A program made the translations under genes and the position numbers. Shown piece after piece: positions 45,029 through 59,829 of a stretch of DNA of 64,000 nt. The DNA lies in NCBI GenBank assembly GCA_018697195.1, contig CM031861.1:4057963-4121962 (forward strand), in the 5' to 3' direction. Source of the DNA: Certhia americana (taxonomy: Eukaryota; Chordata; Aves; Passeriformes; Certhiidae). Under the pieces are notes generated by a model. That model did not search any database. It worked only from the letters and a program-made list of their open reading frames with translations, and was not told where the DNA came from. The stretch's first letter is position 1, and each line of letters opens with the position of its first letter.

Positions 45029-48000
45029 ACAAGTAATTGAGCCTTAGGATAACATTAACATTATAACATCCATTCTTTGCTCTTTTAATAAACATATAGA
45101 TTCTTTGTTGGCTGAGTGAGCACGTTTGGCTTTCAAGATTTCCCTGTCTAGAAATTGCATGTCCATTGACTCTTCAGTCCATAATTCAGAGAACACCTCA
45201 CACACAGGGAAATAAAGCTGTCTTGATGATTACAAAATCATACACTTTTAACAGGAAAACTCTTTTCAATTTAGCTTCTGTGTACAAATAAAAGTCATCA
45301 TTCCAGGTATATTAAGTGCAGATTTAGAAAAGAAATCTTTATGTGCATAAGCAAAATTACATTTTCTAATTACAGAAATGTACATAATTTAAGAGGTAAT
45401 TGACCAACAAATGTTGTGTGTGAATCTGTTTAACCCAACTCTACATAAGTCATTTATAAAGTGGGAATATAGCTAAGATAATCATTTTCAGAGGCAGTAT
45501 AAATAGTAATTAAGAACAGTTTGAATGTTTGCCTGCCTTCCTGTAATCTTTCCATATAGATGTCATAAGGAAACAGGAGGAGAGGAACCTAAAACCTGCA
45601 GCAGAATCTAAGCATGAAGTTAAATTTCAGATTTCAGGCAGACGCTTCTGCAGGGAGCTCAGAGATCTGCCCAGAAAGATTCAGCTGCATAACCAGGTCC
45701 TTAGGGAACATGTTTCCAAGCAAAATCTAGGAGCAGCACAGCAGCTATTCACCTTCAACACTAAGCCAGCTGTGTACATAGTGCTAATGCTGTCACCTTT
45801 GCAATGAGAAAGAAACACAAAGTCCTGACAAATCCGGACACTTTGGCTGTCACTGCACTTTGCCCAGTAATATGACAGCCATCACCAGCTCTGCTTCAGC
45901 ACTGCCTGGGAGTTCATTCTTCAAAACCAAAACAGCCTTAATTGGCAAACTTCCCTCTTCTGGTCTGAGGCGCCGCAGGATGTTTAAAAGCTATTGGCTC
46001 CAACTCCACCTTGATGACAAGCAAGAAGAGTTTTATAGGTACCCTTAATATTTAACCAATTCTTGAAATGCTATAAAATCCTTACAATTATAAGGACAGT
46101 CCCAAAATCTTCTAAACCTAGAAGATTGAGGGATTTGAATGTTTGCATCAGACTTCTCTAAGTGCTGTTATCAATCTCACATGAGCTCTCTCAAGGAATA
46201 TCAATTTGCAGCAAATGGAAAATCTCCAGAACAAATGAAAACATCAATGCATCCAAAAAAGCCAAATTCAAGTCCAATTTGAATGTGACTTTGAGACCTG
46301 ACATTGCAGGTGAATGTCTTTACCACTGGATATTCTTTCCATCTTGTTTCCCACAGAAAGCTTTGGAAAGCCTTGGGGTTATCCCACTGTGGTACAGAAT
46401 CACTTATGAAATCTCAGGGGAAAAAAAATGCCTGGCGTGGAAGAGAGTTCCTGTACACAACTGTGTCAGATGCTGGATTGCAAGCTGTGTTTGCACGTCC
46501 TGCCACTCTGACTTGCCATCTGTTTCCATGCTTGGTGGCTGTGCAGGTCTGAGCCTTGAGCACCCCAAGCCTTCCTCAGGTAGAAATCAAGGTGTAGTTA
46601 CCTCTGCACGTAACAGGAAAGCACTTTGCCACAAAGCTTGTGGTGCTGCTTCACTTTCTTGCCTTTCCAAGACTACTATGAATAATAAATTCTCAAGAAG
46701 TTTCCTACACTTAAAACAGGGTCCAGAGCTCTTCTATGTGTTGATTTGCCTCACGTACCCCATGGCTGCTATACCTACCTACAAGGTGTCCTATAGAGCA
46801 AAACTGATTATTGTTAGCTATTGTTAGCTTTTAGTTCCTTCATTTATACTTATATCTTTCAGCTGAAAGTATAAATCTGTACTGAAGGGTAAAGAATAAC
46901 CTTCCCTAAGAACCGAGCACAGCAAAAAAGAGTAACTTAAGTGGTGGGAATGGGGGAAACATTCAAGCCTCATGAGAGAAGCTACTGTGCAAGAACAATT
47001 TAATCCATATACTGTGAAGGAAATTCTGCAGGTATGCAAGAAACAATGTGTTCAGGTGGTATGGGGTGAATCACATGAACAACTTGGCATGGCAGGGTGT
47101 GCTAACTTTATTATAAATCCTTATTCTATTTTTTTTTTATGAGACACATGAACCTTGCTCATGTGTTACCATTTCATGCCCATACATATTCCTCTGGAAA
47201 AGAATGCATTTTGTGCAAGCCTGTACTTAGATCTGAACACCAATTCAGCTACCAGATAAAAAGTCTAAGTTATCCTTTGGAAAAACACGGGTAACCTTTA
47301 AAATGTAATTGCTTTTGCAAACTGACAACTAATTATCCAAAAGCGAAATGCACATTAGGCATTCAAATAATGAAATGTCAGTCAATATAATAGAAGTGTC
47401 ACTTTATTTTTTACTTTCAGAAATTATTTTAGTCTTAAAATTAATCTATATACACAGGGAAATATATTTTGCAATTATGCTTATTCACATAAAAGAAAAT
47501 CTTAAAAAGCTGTACTATTTCTACCTACAGACTGTGTGCTTATGTCCTTCAGCTACCACTGGTATTTTTAAAGGTACAAATACCACTACAAGCTGCTTCT
47601 GGCTTGCATTTATTTTTAAGTGTCCTCTGCAGTACTTTGCTGCTTTCCAAGGGAATTTTCTGTCCACTGCTGATTGGTAGAACATACTTACTTTACTGTG
47701 TAATGAATCTGGAAGTCAGACACCCTTACACAGATACAAACCATGTTTACATTAGGATTGTGAGGTCTGAAAACATGGTTCACTGTGAAGCTGCAAAAAT
47801 TAGTTATCTCAGGGATGTGTTCCATTTCCCTAAGTAATCACAATTAGATGCTGTACAAGGCAAGATTAAGGAATATTTAATTAAAACATAAGTTTTTAGT
47901 GGTGGGGAAGTGATAAGTGCACAGCCAAGACTGTTTGGTAGCATCTTCCTGGACATCTTCACAGCAGATTCTTTAAGATCCCAGCCAGCTCTGAGGCTGA

Positions 48001-48948
48001 CACACCTGCACCCTCCTCATGGATACCCCAGGAGGGGAGCATGTCCCAGTTACATGTGCCTTGGTGCAGCTGCTAAACCCTGCCAGGGGGCCAAGGAGAG
48101 CAAGTGCTCAGGGTGTTTTCCTCCTTGTCCCTTCAGGGCAGAAAGGATGCTTCTGGCCCCTGTGTTCCACTTTACAGACTCACTGCCTGAGGTAGGGCAT
48201 GGCTATGTCACATGGAAACACACAAGACTCAGATTTTTTCACTTTAAATTATCAAAAAAGATGTTAAACATGGCAGTGCAAATAGTGCAACTGAGATTGC
48301 ACTCCTTTGAGTGCTGTGACATTTGCAGTCCAGTACAACTGTTTTTGTAGAGAGCCCTAAGCCCATATGTGTAGGAATAAACATGTCTGCTGTAGATTCA
48401 CATATTGGCTGTGTATATTCAGATTCATGTAGACTGATGCAGCCTAAAGCAATTAAAATATTTTCCAATGCCCATAAGTATATTTTATACACGTGTGTTT
48501 ATAAATACACATCTACATCTACGTGTATTCTCTGTGAGGGTGCAGGCACAGGTGAGTGTGCGCACAATAAACCAGAATTCAGTACGAGCAAAAGAAACAA
48601 AATAAGTTCAAAATAATATGGATGTGAATGCTACAATACCATATTTTAACAAAACAATTTGGAAGTACAAAATAAAATGTGGAGTATTTGAATAGGGTCA
48701 GAAATGCAGCCCTGTTCCAAACACATCCATCATTTTACCTGTAAAACTCATTCTGTTTCAGCAGTATCCCTGCTTAGGGTAGCATTATAAGTGGGCATAA
48801 AAATACAGCTTCCACATATTTTTTGGTAGCAGTAGTTACTCTAACAGGTTGCCTTTTTTTTTTCCTTATAGTTAGCCACTTCTTAAAATACTTTATTTCC
48901 TGCCTCTATCCAAGACTCTTTTCTATTTAATAATTTATATACCCATGG
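45029..48948. other. Non-coding sequence, no supported gene
   Basis: No repeat family is recognised. A stop-free plus frame at 46162-46827 (221 codons, GTG start, cysteine-rich in its middle) is long for such sequence and is discussed under findings. The frame at 47910-48350 also starts at GTG and lacks homology. A tract near 48480-48540 has short TATAT/ACAC-type patches. Confidence 0.6.
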
Positions 48949-49442
48949 GATTATAGAATGGTTTGGATTGGAAGTGACCTGAAAGATCATAGTTTCAAAC
49001 CCTCTGTTATGGGTGGGGACACTTTTCACCAGACCCAGTTGTTCAAAGTCCCATCCAACCTGACTTTGGACACTTCCAGGGATGGGGCAGCCATGGCTTC
49101 TCTGGACAACCTGTGCCAGGTGCCTCACCACTGTCAGAGTGAAAAATTTCTTCCTAATATCCAAAAGAAAACTATTCTCCTTCAGTTTGAAGCCATTTCC
49201 TCTTGCCCCTTATGCCCCCCTGCACACTTCTCACACGGCTTCCCCAAAACTGTGTGCCCAAAACTGCCCCAGAACTTGAGGTGAGGCTGCCCCAGCTCAG
49301 AGCAGAGCAGGACAATCCCCTCCTTTGCCCACCTGGAGATGTTGTGCCTGATGCCTCCTAGGACAGTGTTATCAAATGGAAAAACAACCATCTGGCCCCA
49401 GTGTGGCTCTGCACCCCACCCAGGTCTCTCATCAGGGCCCAT
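48949..49442 (-). mobile_element. CR1: CR1 LINE 3' region, minus orientation
   Basis: The plus strand starts GATTATAGAATGGTTTGGAT, the complement of the CR1 3' end. It continues with GGACACTTCCAGGGATGGGG, TCTCTGGACAACCTGTGCCA, TTGAAGCCATTTCCTCTTGC and GAGGTGAGGCTGCCCCAGCT to about CAGGTCTCTCATCAGGGC. Nearly 500 bp in one piece, though point-diverged. The antisense and sense frames across it (up to 108 codons) are not genes. Confidence 0.9.
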
Positions 49443-52400
49443 CTAAGTCATTCTGCACTAGTTCTGATGAGAATAAAAATAATAAGGGAAAAAGCTGAGA
49501 TTTTTCTGGGCAACATTCTAATTGAAATCACTGGAAACTTACAGAGTTCTAATTTGTCCCCATAAGTCCTACTGAGAAACAGGCATATAGCATTTTGGGA
49601 AACAAAAGGCCTTGATTGGTCTAAATTACAAGTTTTTTGGAAATAGTATGCAGAGGTTTTGTTAAACTTACTAGGTGGGCACACAGATTTGTAACTTTAT
49701 ATTAACTCAGACACTCTAATTTGGCCACATATTTTACAGGAAAAGCAGGAACAGAATTAGGTAGTTTAACTCCTTTCACCGCTCTTACTAATTTTTTCAT
49801 TACAATAACTCTTCATTCAATTAAAACCCCAAGAATTATTAATTGCTCCATCGCCATGTATATGCAAATTACTGAACTTCTTTATTTAGTATATACAGCT
49901 CTAATTTAATGAGCTCACAATGAAACTCTTGCCTGATTCATAACATGCAATGGAAAAAAAAAGAATTGACTTGTAGTTGTGAAAATTGATAACACAGTTT
50001 ATTCTTGAGGTACCCTGCAGATGCAGGCACCATTTTTAAATCATCCTGATCAAGATATCTGTCAGAATTCACTGAGCATCTCTCCCTCCCTGAGTATCTG
50101 TATCTAATACCAAGGAAAACCAGTCAGCACAGCAAGAGCCACATCTTGCCATAGGGGTAGGTGCACATCTGAGAACCAGGCCTATAATCACAGAAAGCAT
50201 CCAGCTTATGTATGGTAACAAATGCAGGAAAGTGTAATTTTGATATTCTCATAAGGACAATATTTGGAGTTGTCTTCAACTTTGATATTCCCCATTTTGT
50301 TCTGGTGCTTAAACGTATGCCCTTCCTTCTTTGTTGGATAACTGCAATTGGGCAGATAAACCACAGTTGTGCTTTTCTTTTATAATGGAAGATTCATACT
50401 TGATTCCAGAAAACATTCACATAATAAAATGTAGCATTAATAAATATTAATGATGAAGGCTTGAAACCTATTTTGATGAGCATTTGTGCCTGCAACATGC
50501 AGCAAGGCAAACATCTGTTGTAGATAACACAAGGGAGGTAGAAATATGACCATTCGGTTTGCAAAACAGAAATTTTAGTGGCTGATTTTTGAGCTATTCA
50601 TCAAACTCTTTTTTTTTTTTCCAGCAATAGAATAGGAAAAAGAGCAAGAATGGCTGGGTAAACATTCCCTCTCTGCTTCTTCTGTAAAAAGAGAGAGCTA
50701 GCTCACGCATTTTAAATACCCACAGAGCCAGTTGTTATGAAGACTGTGCTGTGATGCTATGTTGATATCTCTGTGATTATCTGAGTCATTTGCATGGAAA
50801 AGGAAAGAGCAAGGAACACTCTCTTTTATTATTCCATGGGAAAATGGGAAGATGGAGCAGCCATGAAGCAGATATTCTCACTGAACTGCTTTACCCTCCC
50901 CCTCACCTTCCCACACACATTCCCAAGATTCAGATATGTAATAGTGCTATTTTGGAGATGAGTGAGCTGTGACTAGTTCATAGCAGGCTTTTTCGGTGAA
51001 CCAATTTTAATTTTTAGTAACACTAAGCAGAGCAATCATAAACAGAAAATATCGGTTTGTGATGACAGCGATGAATTTCTTGCCATTTCCTCCATCACAG
51101 TAAGGAAATGGGAAAACCATCCAAAAAACATTTCCTTCTGCAGATTCATCATCACTAGATCATATTTTATTGCTATTATATGAACACTGTATTGAGATAC
51201 TTGTGCTTAGAGAACACCTTCTCATTTTTGCAATTTCCTTTTTATAACTCTTGAATTTCAGCTAATTTCTGCCTCATTACTTTAATATAATTCCTCACTG
51301 ATGAGAATCTTAGGAGAAGGGACACATTTTATGACTGGTTCTTCTTCATGAAAAGGTTGTAAAAATATGTATGAAAGTGATTGAATCCAACAGAAAAAGG
51401 ACAGGCATTAAAGGCTCAGCCCAGAACTATTTATGTTTAAAGATTTTTTTTTTTCCCTTATGCCACTGAAGGGCCAAAGGAAACAAAAAAAAAGACTTCA
51501 TATATCGGTTGAAAAAATTTTAATAAAAGGAAGAACATAGTATGAGATTGATTTTGATTTATTTTTAGTGGAACCACCAGGTCCTCCTAGAGATAAATGA
51601 CCAAGGGTGAGGATATATGTTAAAATTAACTTGATAAGAGGCAGAACTTTTGCTATAGATAACCACAGTATACTAGTTTCAGATTTGAAAGAATATTTAG
51701 GTGTTATCACTACTGTAAAATTAACCCAAAGTAGAAAAATTAACAGAAAACCCACAAAACAATCCAAACTCATTTTTGAATACCATAGTCCTTCCTCATT
51801 CACAATATGCTATTAATTCTCTCCTGCCATTTATATCCCCAGCATCGTCCCATATTGAGCATTCTTGGCACTAGAAGTCACTTAGACCCAATTAACATTC
51901 AAATATGCATTTCTCAGGACTGTGTGCTTTCTGTGTTTTTATGCACACGAGGAACAGCTGTCAGATCCACCTTTCAGCAGCTTAACAAGCATTTAAGATG
52001 TTCTCTCCAGGTTCAGCAGCTGCTCACAGGAAGGCTGCGTTCAATCCAGTCAGGGGATTGAACTCTTGTTTCTTCCCTAGCAGTAGCCTTGCAAAATTAT
52101 CTCAGCTGGAAGTGAATCCCCACTCCCCAAATTTTCATTTCTGCCTTTAAGTAATGAATTTTGTGGAAGACTGTGCAGCAGTTTCTGAAAGTGGTTTCAG
52201 GATCTATGGGAAGGAAGTTCATGCTCTCCAACTTGTCAGTTAGCTGATGAATGCCAAGGGTCATCTGATAACGGCACGATCGATGATTTCAGCACTACCA
52301 CTGTGCAACCAACACTGACTTCTTAGGACATGAACTGAATAAAAGTACTGTCATGGCTAAACACTTCTATGGATCAGGGAAATGGGGAGGAAGTAGGAAG

Positions 52401-54884
52401 GCAAGGGATGGGAAGTGTCACAGTACCTCTCTCCATGGCTCTGTGCTGAGTACTCAGTGCTGGATGAACCCTGGTGCAGATACAGATGCAGGACTTAGAG
52501 TAGGTCCACTCACCCAAAATACTGGAAAAGAAACACCAGATGAGTTCTGCTGACTGCAGACAAGAGGAAATGCAATTCTAATGGGTTATGCTGCCTCTTC
52601 CAAAACTGTGCTCACATGCAGTTACCCTGTGGGTGTTTTGGCCCATCATCCTTGGAAGCACATAAGCAGAAGCATATAGGTCCCCTGGTGAGCACCTTGC
52701 TAAGATAACTCCCCACAAAGAAACCACTCCATGTCTCATGGTAAACCATAATTGCTGAACTTCCAGCTAATAGTATTCCTTCCCCAGGGCTCTGTGAGCT
52801 GCTGTTTGTAACACCACACATATTAAGAGTGATGAGCAGCTGAGCTGACACCTACAGCCTGTGGGAAACAGGCCTTTAGTTTGCACATCCTTTTCAACCA
52901 TTTTAAGCACAGACCCTGACTCACAGATATAAAGGAATAACAGTTGTGGGACACCCCCTTGAAAATGCTACAGCTAAAATAAAGCTGCCAAGGTGTTACC
53001 CTGATATAGACCATCTTGTTTCTTGCATAGAGCGCTGTCATAAAACTAAATGCTGCAACAGGAACAGACAGCATGCCAAGCAGACATTGCTGATCTGAAA
53101 TGTATCCAAAATAACTAAACCTCCTGAGCCTGTAAATTCTGGCTGGAGATTCCATTACGATAAACTTTCCAGCACTGGCACTCTGGGATCTGGAAAGTAC
53201 TCTGTTCTCTTGGTCTTGTTAATTCTTTGATTTATACTCACTTTCGTGTTCAGCCCCAAATAAGTCAGATTCTACTCAGTTACAGTCTGAACTAGAGAAT
53301 AGTTCCCTACTCAGCTGAGTGGTGTTCCACCACAGTGAAATAAAAAGGGCTACAAAGATGCACAGGTTATTTTTTTTCTTTTGATACCCGAAGCTTGCTA
53401 TGCTTGTATTTTTTTATTGCTGCTCCATTGTTCTAAGAATCTACTTAGACCAGGAAAATGCTACCAGTTACCTGCCTATCGGTGAAAGCTTGTCACAAAA
53501 AAAAAGGAGAAATAAACCAGATGAGGACCAAAAATCACCACATCTGCAGGAGAAAATTCTGTCAATAAACCTGTTCTGGTACATGTACAGCAGGGAGAAC
53601 TTTTTTCCAAGCAAAACACAACTGGACCTTGACTAATTCTCCACACTGAAATGAAGTTATATTTGTGTACCTGGTAAAACTCTACTAAGCAATGTGGTCA
53701 AAGAAACTAGAGAAGGGAAAGTAATCCTGTATTCACATGTTAAAAACTCTTGGACTGGTTCCACAATATTTGCCATTTAGAATTCACTTCTAATTTTCTT
53801 GCCCAGCACAGCAATCACTGCCAGTCTGTCACAGGTGCATTGATAGATTACTAAAAGATGCTGAGAAACAGTCCTAAGTTCATTTATGAGTTCAATCCTG
53901 CTCTCAGAAGGATAGTATCAGTTTTCTTTGTCGCTATCTAGTTTTCTTTAATTATTTTCAGATTCTTAGAAGGAAAGTCCCAGACTCCCACATTTGTCCT
54001 TTCCTTATTGGCAGCCTCCACAGTGACGATGAGGCATTATCAGATGTCATAATGTGGGAATCACTGATCTCAAATCTTTGTAATCCTGACACTGTTATAT
54101 ATTAATAGATAAATGTAAACAATAGTTTTTAGCAGTAGTGATATGTGGGAAGAAAATATGATCTGGCTAATTTAAAAATGTAGTTTAATTCCTGTATACC
54201 ATGAGATACTAAATATATTAGAAGTTAACCATCAATTCCTGGTAATGACTCATTCATTTATTTAACCAGCAGGGCTGATGTCCCACTTTTTGGTGGATTA
54301 TCAGTAAGAGTCCTGATTAAAAGGAAAACAACTATTCCTTCCACATACAAAGTTAAGAAAAAAATGAGCTTTCACACAAAAAAATTTTGTGCAATCTCAT
54401 ATAGTGGGCTTTTTTTCAGTAATAATTTTGAATGCCATGGTAGGAGGCTGATTTGATCTGCTCTTAATCAGCCTTGCGAAGATGTAGTAATTTAACAAAA
54501 TTGAAATTTTTATGAAAATTACATTACTAGAGGGTGAAAAATCATTTGGCCAATGTCCATTCCAAATTTGTATTTATTGCTGGAGGCTGATGAATGGGTT
54601 TGACACAGAATTGTTACACTGAAAGCCCCATGTGAAGCCTTTCCTGCTACAGGAGGGAAGGAGCACAGCCTGACAGCGCAGCGTCCCATCGGTGTTCCTC
54701 CTCTGGGTTACAGGGGGCTGCTGCACCTGCTCACCTGGGACCCACTCTCAGTTGTTTAATTACAGCCAAACATGTGACCCTGGAGCAGGAAACACTGGCA
54801 CTCTGCAGTGTGTGTGAGCTGCACACATCCTGCTACAGGAAAAACCCACAAAGGTACCATGTGAACATGTATGACATTGACATC
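49443..54884. other. Non-coding sequence, no gene seen
   Basis: This is AT-rich unique sequence with short T-runs (50610-50622, 51445-51456). A GC-richer stretch at about 54630-54880 immediately precedes a CR1 copy and is unassigned. The frames at 51498-51803 and 52823-53155 (minus) show no recognised domain. No splice-supported exon is seen. Confidence 0.65.
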
Positions 54885-55442
54885 CTGGCTGGATCAGGAA
54901 TGGTGTGGCCAGCAGCAGCAGGGAGGTCATTCTGCCCCTGTCCTGGGCACTGGTCAGGCCACACCTTGAGTGCTGTGTCCAGTGCTGGCCCCTCAGTTTG
55001 GGAAGGACATCAAGATGCTCGAACACATCCAAAGAAGGCAGCGAGGCTGGAGAGGGGCTGGGAACACAAGCCCTGTGAGGAAGGGCTGAGGGAGCTGGGG
55101 GTGTTCAGTCTGGAGCAAAGGAGACTCAGGGGTGACCTCATCACTCCCTACAGCTCCCTGAAAAGTGGCTGTGCTCAGGTGGGGTTGGTCTCTTTCTCCA
55201 GGCAGCAATGACAGAATAAGAGGACAGAGTTTCAAGCTGTGCCAGGGGAAATATAGGCTGGATATTAGGAAAAAGTTTTTCATGGAAAGATTAATTAAGT
55301 ACTGGAATGCCTGGGGAGGTGGTGGAGCCATCATCCCTGGATGTGGCACTCAGTTCCATGGTTTAGTTGAGGTGTTAGGGCATGGGTTGGACTCAGTGAT
55401 CCTGGAGGTCTCTTCCAACCTGGGGATTCTGTGATTCTGTGA
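54885..55442 (+). mobile_element. CR1: CR1 LINE 3' end, well-preserved ~560 bp
   Basis: It starts CTGGCTGGATCAGGAATGGT and passes through CACACCTTGAGTGCTGTGTC, GGAGAGGGGCTGGGAACACA, GGGGTGACCTCATCACTCCC, AGGCTGGATATTAGGAAAAA and GGTCTCTTCCAACCTGGGG, ending in tandem ATTCTGTG units at the CR1 3' terminus. It is the least diverged CR1 in the window. Being 5'-truncated, it retains only the end of ORF2 and the 3' region, and has no intact coding frame. Confidence 0.92.
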
Positions 55443-58400
55443 CATATTTGTCCACGCAATTCCCACTCAAAGCCAGCACATCCACCAACTCTTCTTCAGT
55501 TCTATCACTCCGAGCTATTTCATCCTTCTAGAGGTGAAGATACTTCATTATACTGTGACAATTTTGTTATTCTCAGTTTTTTTCCAGATCTGAATCTCCC
55601 TGTAGGCTGTAAGGAGAAAAAGAGGCTCATTTTCAAAAGTCACATGCACAGCAGGTGCTTCACAAGACCAGATTTAACTGCTGGATCTCCTTCTCATAAT
55701 CAGATGAGATAAGGCTTCCCTAGAAAAAAATTACAGCAACTGAAAAAGCCTGATTACTTGTTTAGAGACAAAAACATTTTAATTAATGCTAGGAACCTTG
55801 CCTCACCCCTACTGGACTTCTATTTCTCCTTCTACCATATTTTTATTTCACCAGACTGCAATTTGTCCAAATTCGTTTGTCAGGAAATAAACCTGATATG
55901 TCAAAAAATTGTTGAACTGGAAGGCTCAATCTTGAAGTGCTTATGCTATCATATAACACCCACAATGTTTTACTTACACTCTGATAGTTAAAATTATTAA
56001 ACCTGTATCCCACCTATCACGTCGGCACAGCTTTACAAGGAAAGAAAGTTCATTTTGTCTTCATGTGCAAAAGCATGAGATGAAAGACATGGCAGAGCAT
56101 TGTGACTGATGCAGCAAAGAAGTTCTCATGATATAGAAAAGTAGTGTTTGTTTTTCCTGTTGTTTTTTTTTTTTAAATACACAAAGTTCAGTCATTTGAG
56201 AACATCATCACAGAGTAATTGCCTCACCAACATTATTTAGCATGTTGCTTTCTCCTTTCCCTGATTGAAACCCACATCAAGTAATTACATGCAATTAAAC
56301 ATATTCTTCCCAATGCTTTTGCCTTGTTTTCTTTTCTCATTTCACTACAATTACTGTGAATTTTCTTTTGCTAATCAACTTGCACTTTTCAAGCAAATTT
56401 GCATGCATTTTATGCATCAAAAGGGCCAATACCTCAAAGAGGAGGATCTTTGTAGTTGTAGTCCATCCCCTGATGGAGGGCCATTTCATCCAAATTTCAT
56501 CACTTTCATCCAAATTTGTTCTGTGCCTCATCAAGGGTCTGATAAAAGGCTCTACACAGCAGAAATAATCAAATTGCACTTTGAACGGGATTTTTTTTTT
56601 TTTATTTGCTGCATGGCAGCATTTACATGAATCTTGAACTAGAAAAGTGAACTTCTTAAACAACAGTGTTGTAAATCAAGTAGTTTGTTCAATTGAGATA
56701 GGAACCTAATAAGAGAAAAATACTCTCCAAGAGAACTTATCCCATCATTGAACTTTTAGGCTGTTTGCCTTTGGATGCCTAAGAGGGTCTTAAGAGCTAA
56801 GCAGGCAATGCTTTGATGCAAATAACTGCACTGAAAGACATAAAGGGCAGGATCTCTGTCCTTTATCAAATCGCTATTGATAGTATCTTCCTAGTCTCAA
56901 ATATTTTAGGAACACAAACACTTTTCAGCCTCCATTAAATAACATGGTATTGACTTCTCTCTGTAACAAAGAGACAAGAAACGTGCTACAGCCTCCCCTA
57001 GAGTAGTTGTAACAACTCCCATTTCTAAGTTTCAGAGGTGACCTGTTCAATTACTAAAGTAAAACAGAATAATAACAGCTGTCACACCAACAGAAAAATA
57101 TTCAGAGACCAACAGAGCCAATAAACCCTTTTCTTCATGGCTTATTCCACAGACCATCATACTTGTTTCTGGTCCTTTCTGTGAACCAGTTGCCACCAAA
57201 AACATATTGGGAAACCAGAGAGCCTGAGGAAACCCATTTCTCCGTATACCTCCATGTTCATAGCACTCAAAACACCACTGCATTTTCCTTAAGTACGTAA
57301 GGGGATGGTAACAATGCACTTCAAGACCATTACTACATGATGCTTACAGGCATGCTATTCAAACAGGCTGATTCACCTTAACATCAGCAGCCCCAAGCAC
57401 TGCTGAACACACCACAGGAGCAAAAGAGCTCTCCCAGAGCTTGTTTCTATATATAGCAGGCTGAAGAGTTCCATACAGTGTGCTGCATCCAGTGGTTGCC
57501 TGGCAGTGATTTCAGCTCACCTGTTTGAATTTCTGCTGAAATGGAAGGGTAGATTGTTAGCAGAGGCTGTCACTAGACAGAAGGCAGCACTGGAATCAGC
57601 TGGGAACTCATGTACTCGGTAGCTCCCCACCTGAGAGCTCCTCACATGTGTTTTGTTTTGCTGAAAATCTGATTTTGTCACCGGTCTGGAAAGAGGAGTA
57701 TTCTTGAGTGATTTTAGTCTGAGAAAGTCACCAGTCCCATACTATAGAAGAATACTTTTATCTACATGGGTGATGTGCCTTTGCATCATAATTTGGAGCA
57801 GAAATGACACGGACACTGGCCAGTGCCAACATCAACCTACAGCTGTGGTTTGTGTTGACACTGGGGTTAGAGCTAGAGTTCAAGAATCACAGTCTCACCT
57901 CTTCCTAGCTGGGTTGCAGTGCATCCACAGATTTGGAGGTGGTTTTGTTTTGAGAGGGTACAACAGTGTTGTCCTGAGTTTGACACACATAAACAAAATT
58001 ACTTTCCTATGCAGATTATGCTCAGCAAGTCCTAGAGCTCTTCAAAGGCTGTACTTTGGCTTCTCAAGTCTTTTCACCCCAAGTCTCCAGATGGGCCTGG
58101 CCAAGTGGTTGCCTCTCATAATTGCCTCCGTGATTGGTGCCTCCAGTTCCTCCCATTCTTCTCTCAGAAAGGACTTAACACAGAATCAGTATTCTCACCT
58201 TGTATTTTGCTTTGACAATTTATGCTGCTATTTTGAATCTGAAAAAGTCATCCGTTACTCAAATGGGCATAGGAAAATACATTATTTTTTTCCCTGTCAA
58301 CCTATGATACTGCTGAACAGTTTTATGAGGGAAAGTTTCATTTGCCTTTCAGCCATCAGACGTTGGGCAGCATCAAGGAAGCATATCCATTCAGATGAAG

Positions 58401-59829
58401 AACTGTCTTGTTTCAGTACTGAGTAGCCAAATTCATCCTTGGAGTAAAACCAATTAATATTTGTAAGGGATATACAGCAGACATTAATTTAGGCCATTGT
58501 AAGAGGTAAAAGTGGTGTATCTTAAGTGTCCTGGCAGGTCATACCAGTAGATTGTATTCTACAGAAAACATTGAAACACAGTTTCTGGGAAACACAGTTT
58601 TTATTTTTAACTTACATAAAAAATAATTTTAAAAAAGGCAACTGAGTTAGTAATAGCACTATAAAGTGTTTATCTTCACAAAGAAAAACTCCCAAAGTAC
58701 CTACATCCAGCATCTTTCCTCCTCATTTTAGACAGCATATGGATAGAAAAATGGCACAAATATCTATGTATGATTTAGTAAAAAAAGCATTGACTCTGAC
58801 TGCCTTGCTTCAGAAGTACATTTTAGACCACTCATTCACCACAAATATTAGTGCAAAAGCAAATCTCTGCCACTGAAGGCTGCATTCTTTATGGAGCCTT
58901 GTGGTGGCTCACAGTTTAGACAAAGGAAAATACTAGGAAATGCATATGCCAGAGCTCACTATCTCCCATGTGGGGAAAAATGATCATATTTGGAAAAGGA
59001 ACCCGCAGTGAAGGAGCATGCCATGAAACTTGCATCAGGGAACTCTTCCAGCTACTGTAACTTACAGCATACCTGGAACTGGGCTAAATTATCCAATTAC
59101 ATCTGGATTTACCCTCAGTTGACTTATCCCAAGAAAGATTGTTAGATTTTATTATTTGGGCTTTTAGGGATTCTTAGTCACAACCTTAATGGCACAAACA
59201 GTGTTTTAATACTTACTGGGAAAGACAGGAAGAAGAATGGCAGAAATTAATTTTCAAAAAGTGGAGGATGAAATTGCATACCCCAAAGACCACAGAACTT
59301 ACTTGTACTTCAAAAACTGTAGAGCAGTGAGGCACAGAGGATTTCTGAATCAGACTGACATTCATCCACAGTATCTTGGAGTGACAGGGATAGAACTTTC
59401 AGTTATGTTTGCTGCCTGAAAAATATCAATTAAAAAAGAGATCTTAGGTAAATACCGTTCAGAAGCCAGCTGGCACTACCTTGGGTACTGGTACCTACCC
59501 TCAGGATTGCAATGCAAACTCTGACCCTGTCTCCAGCAGGAAGGCTTGTTTGGTATGAGAGCCCATATAGGAGATTCCCAGGCATCAAAATTAGTAAGCT
59601 TTTATAGTGACAAGTGGCATATTATACCAGTTTCAATTACTTACCTTTCATTATTGCTACTGTACCAGAAAATATCATACATGAAGCACCTGCATTATCA
59701 AAGTATCAAAAAAAGGGAATAATAAATACATTTTCTGTAAAATGCTATAAAACACATGAAATGACACCTAGTTCTTTTAAGGATGCAACTTAGTTTTGCT
59801 TGTAATAAAGAATTTCTTACTGGATGGTG
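55443..59829. other. Non-coding sequence, no supported gene
   Basis: T-runs occur at about 56163-56174 and 56590-56602. A stop-free plus frame at 57704-58426 (240 codons, TTG start) is the longest in the window outside simple repeats and is discussed under findings. No transposon is recognised. Confidence 0.6.
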
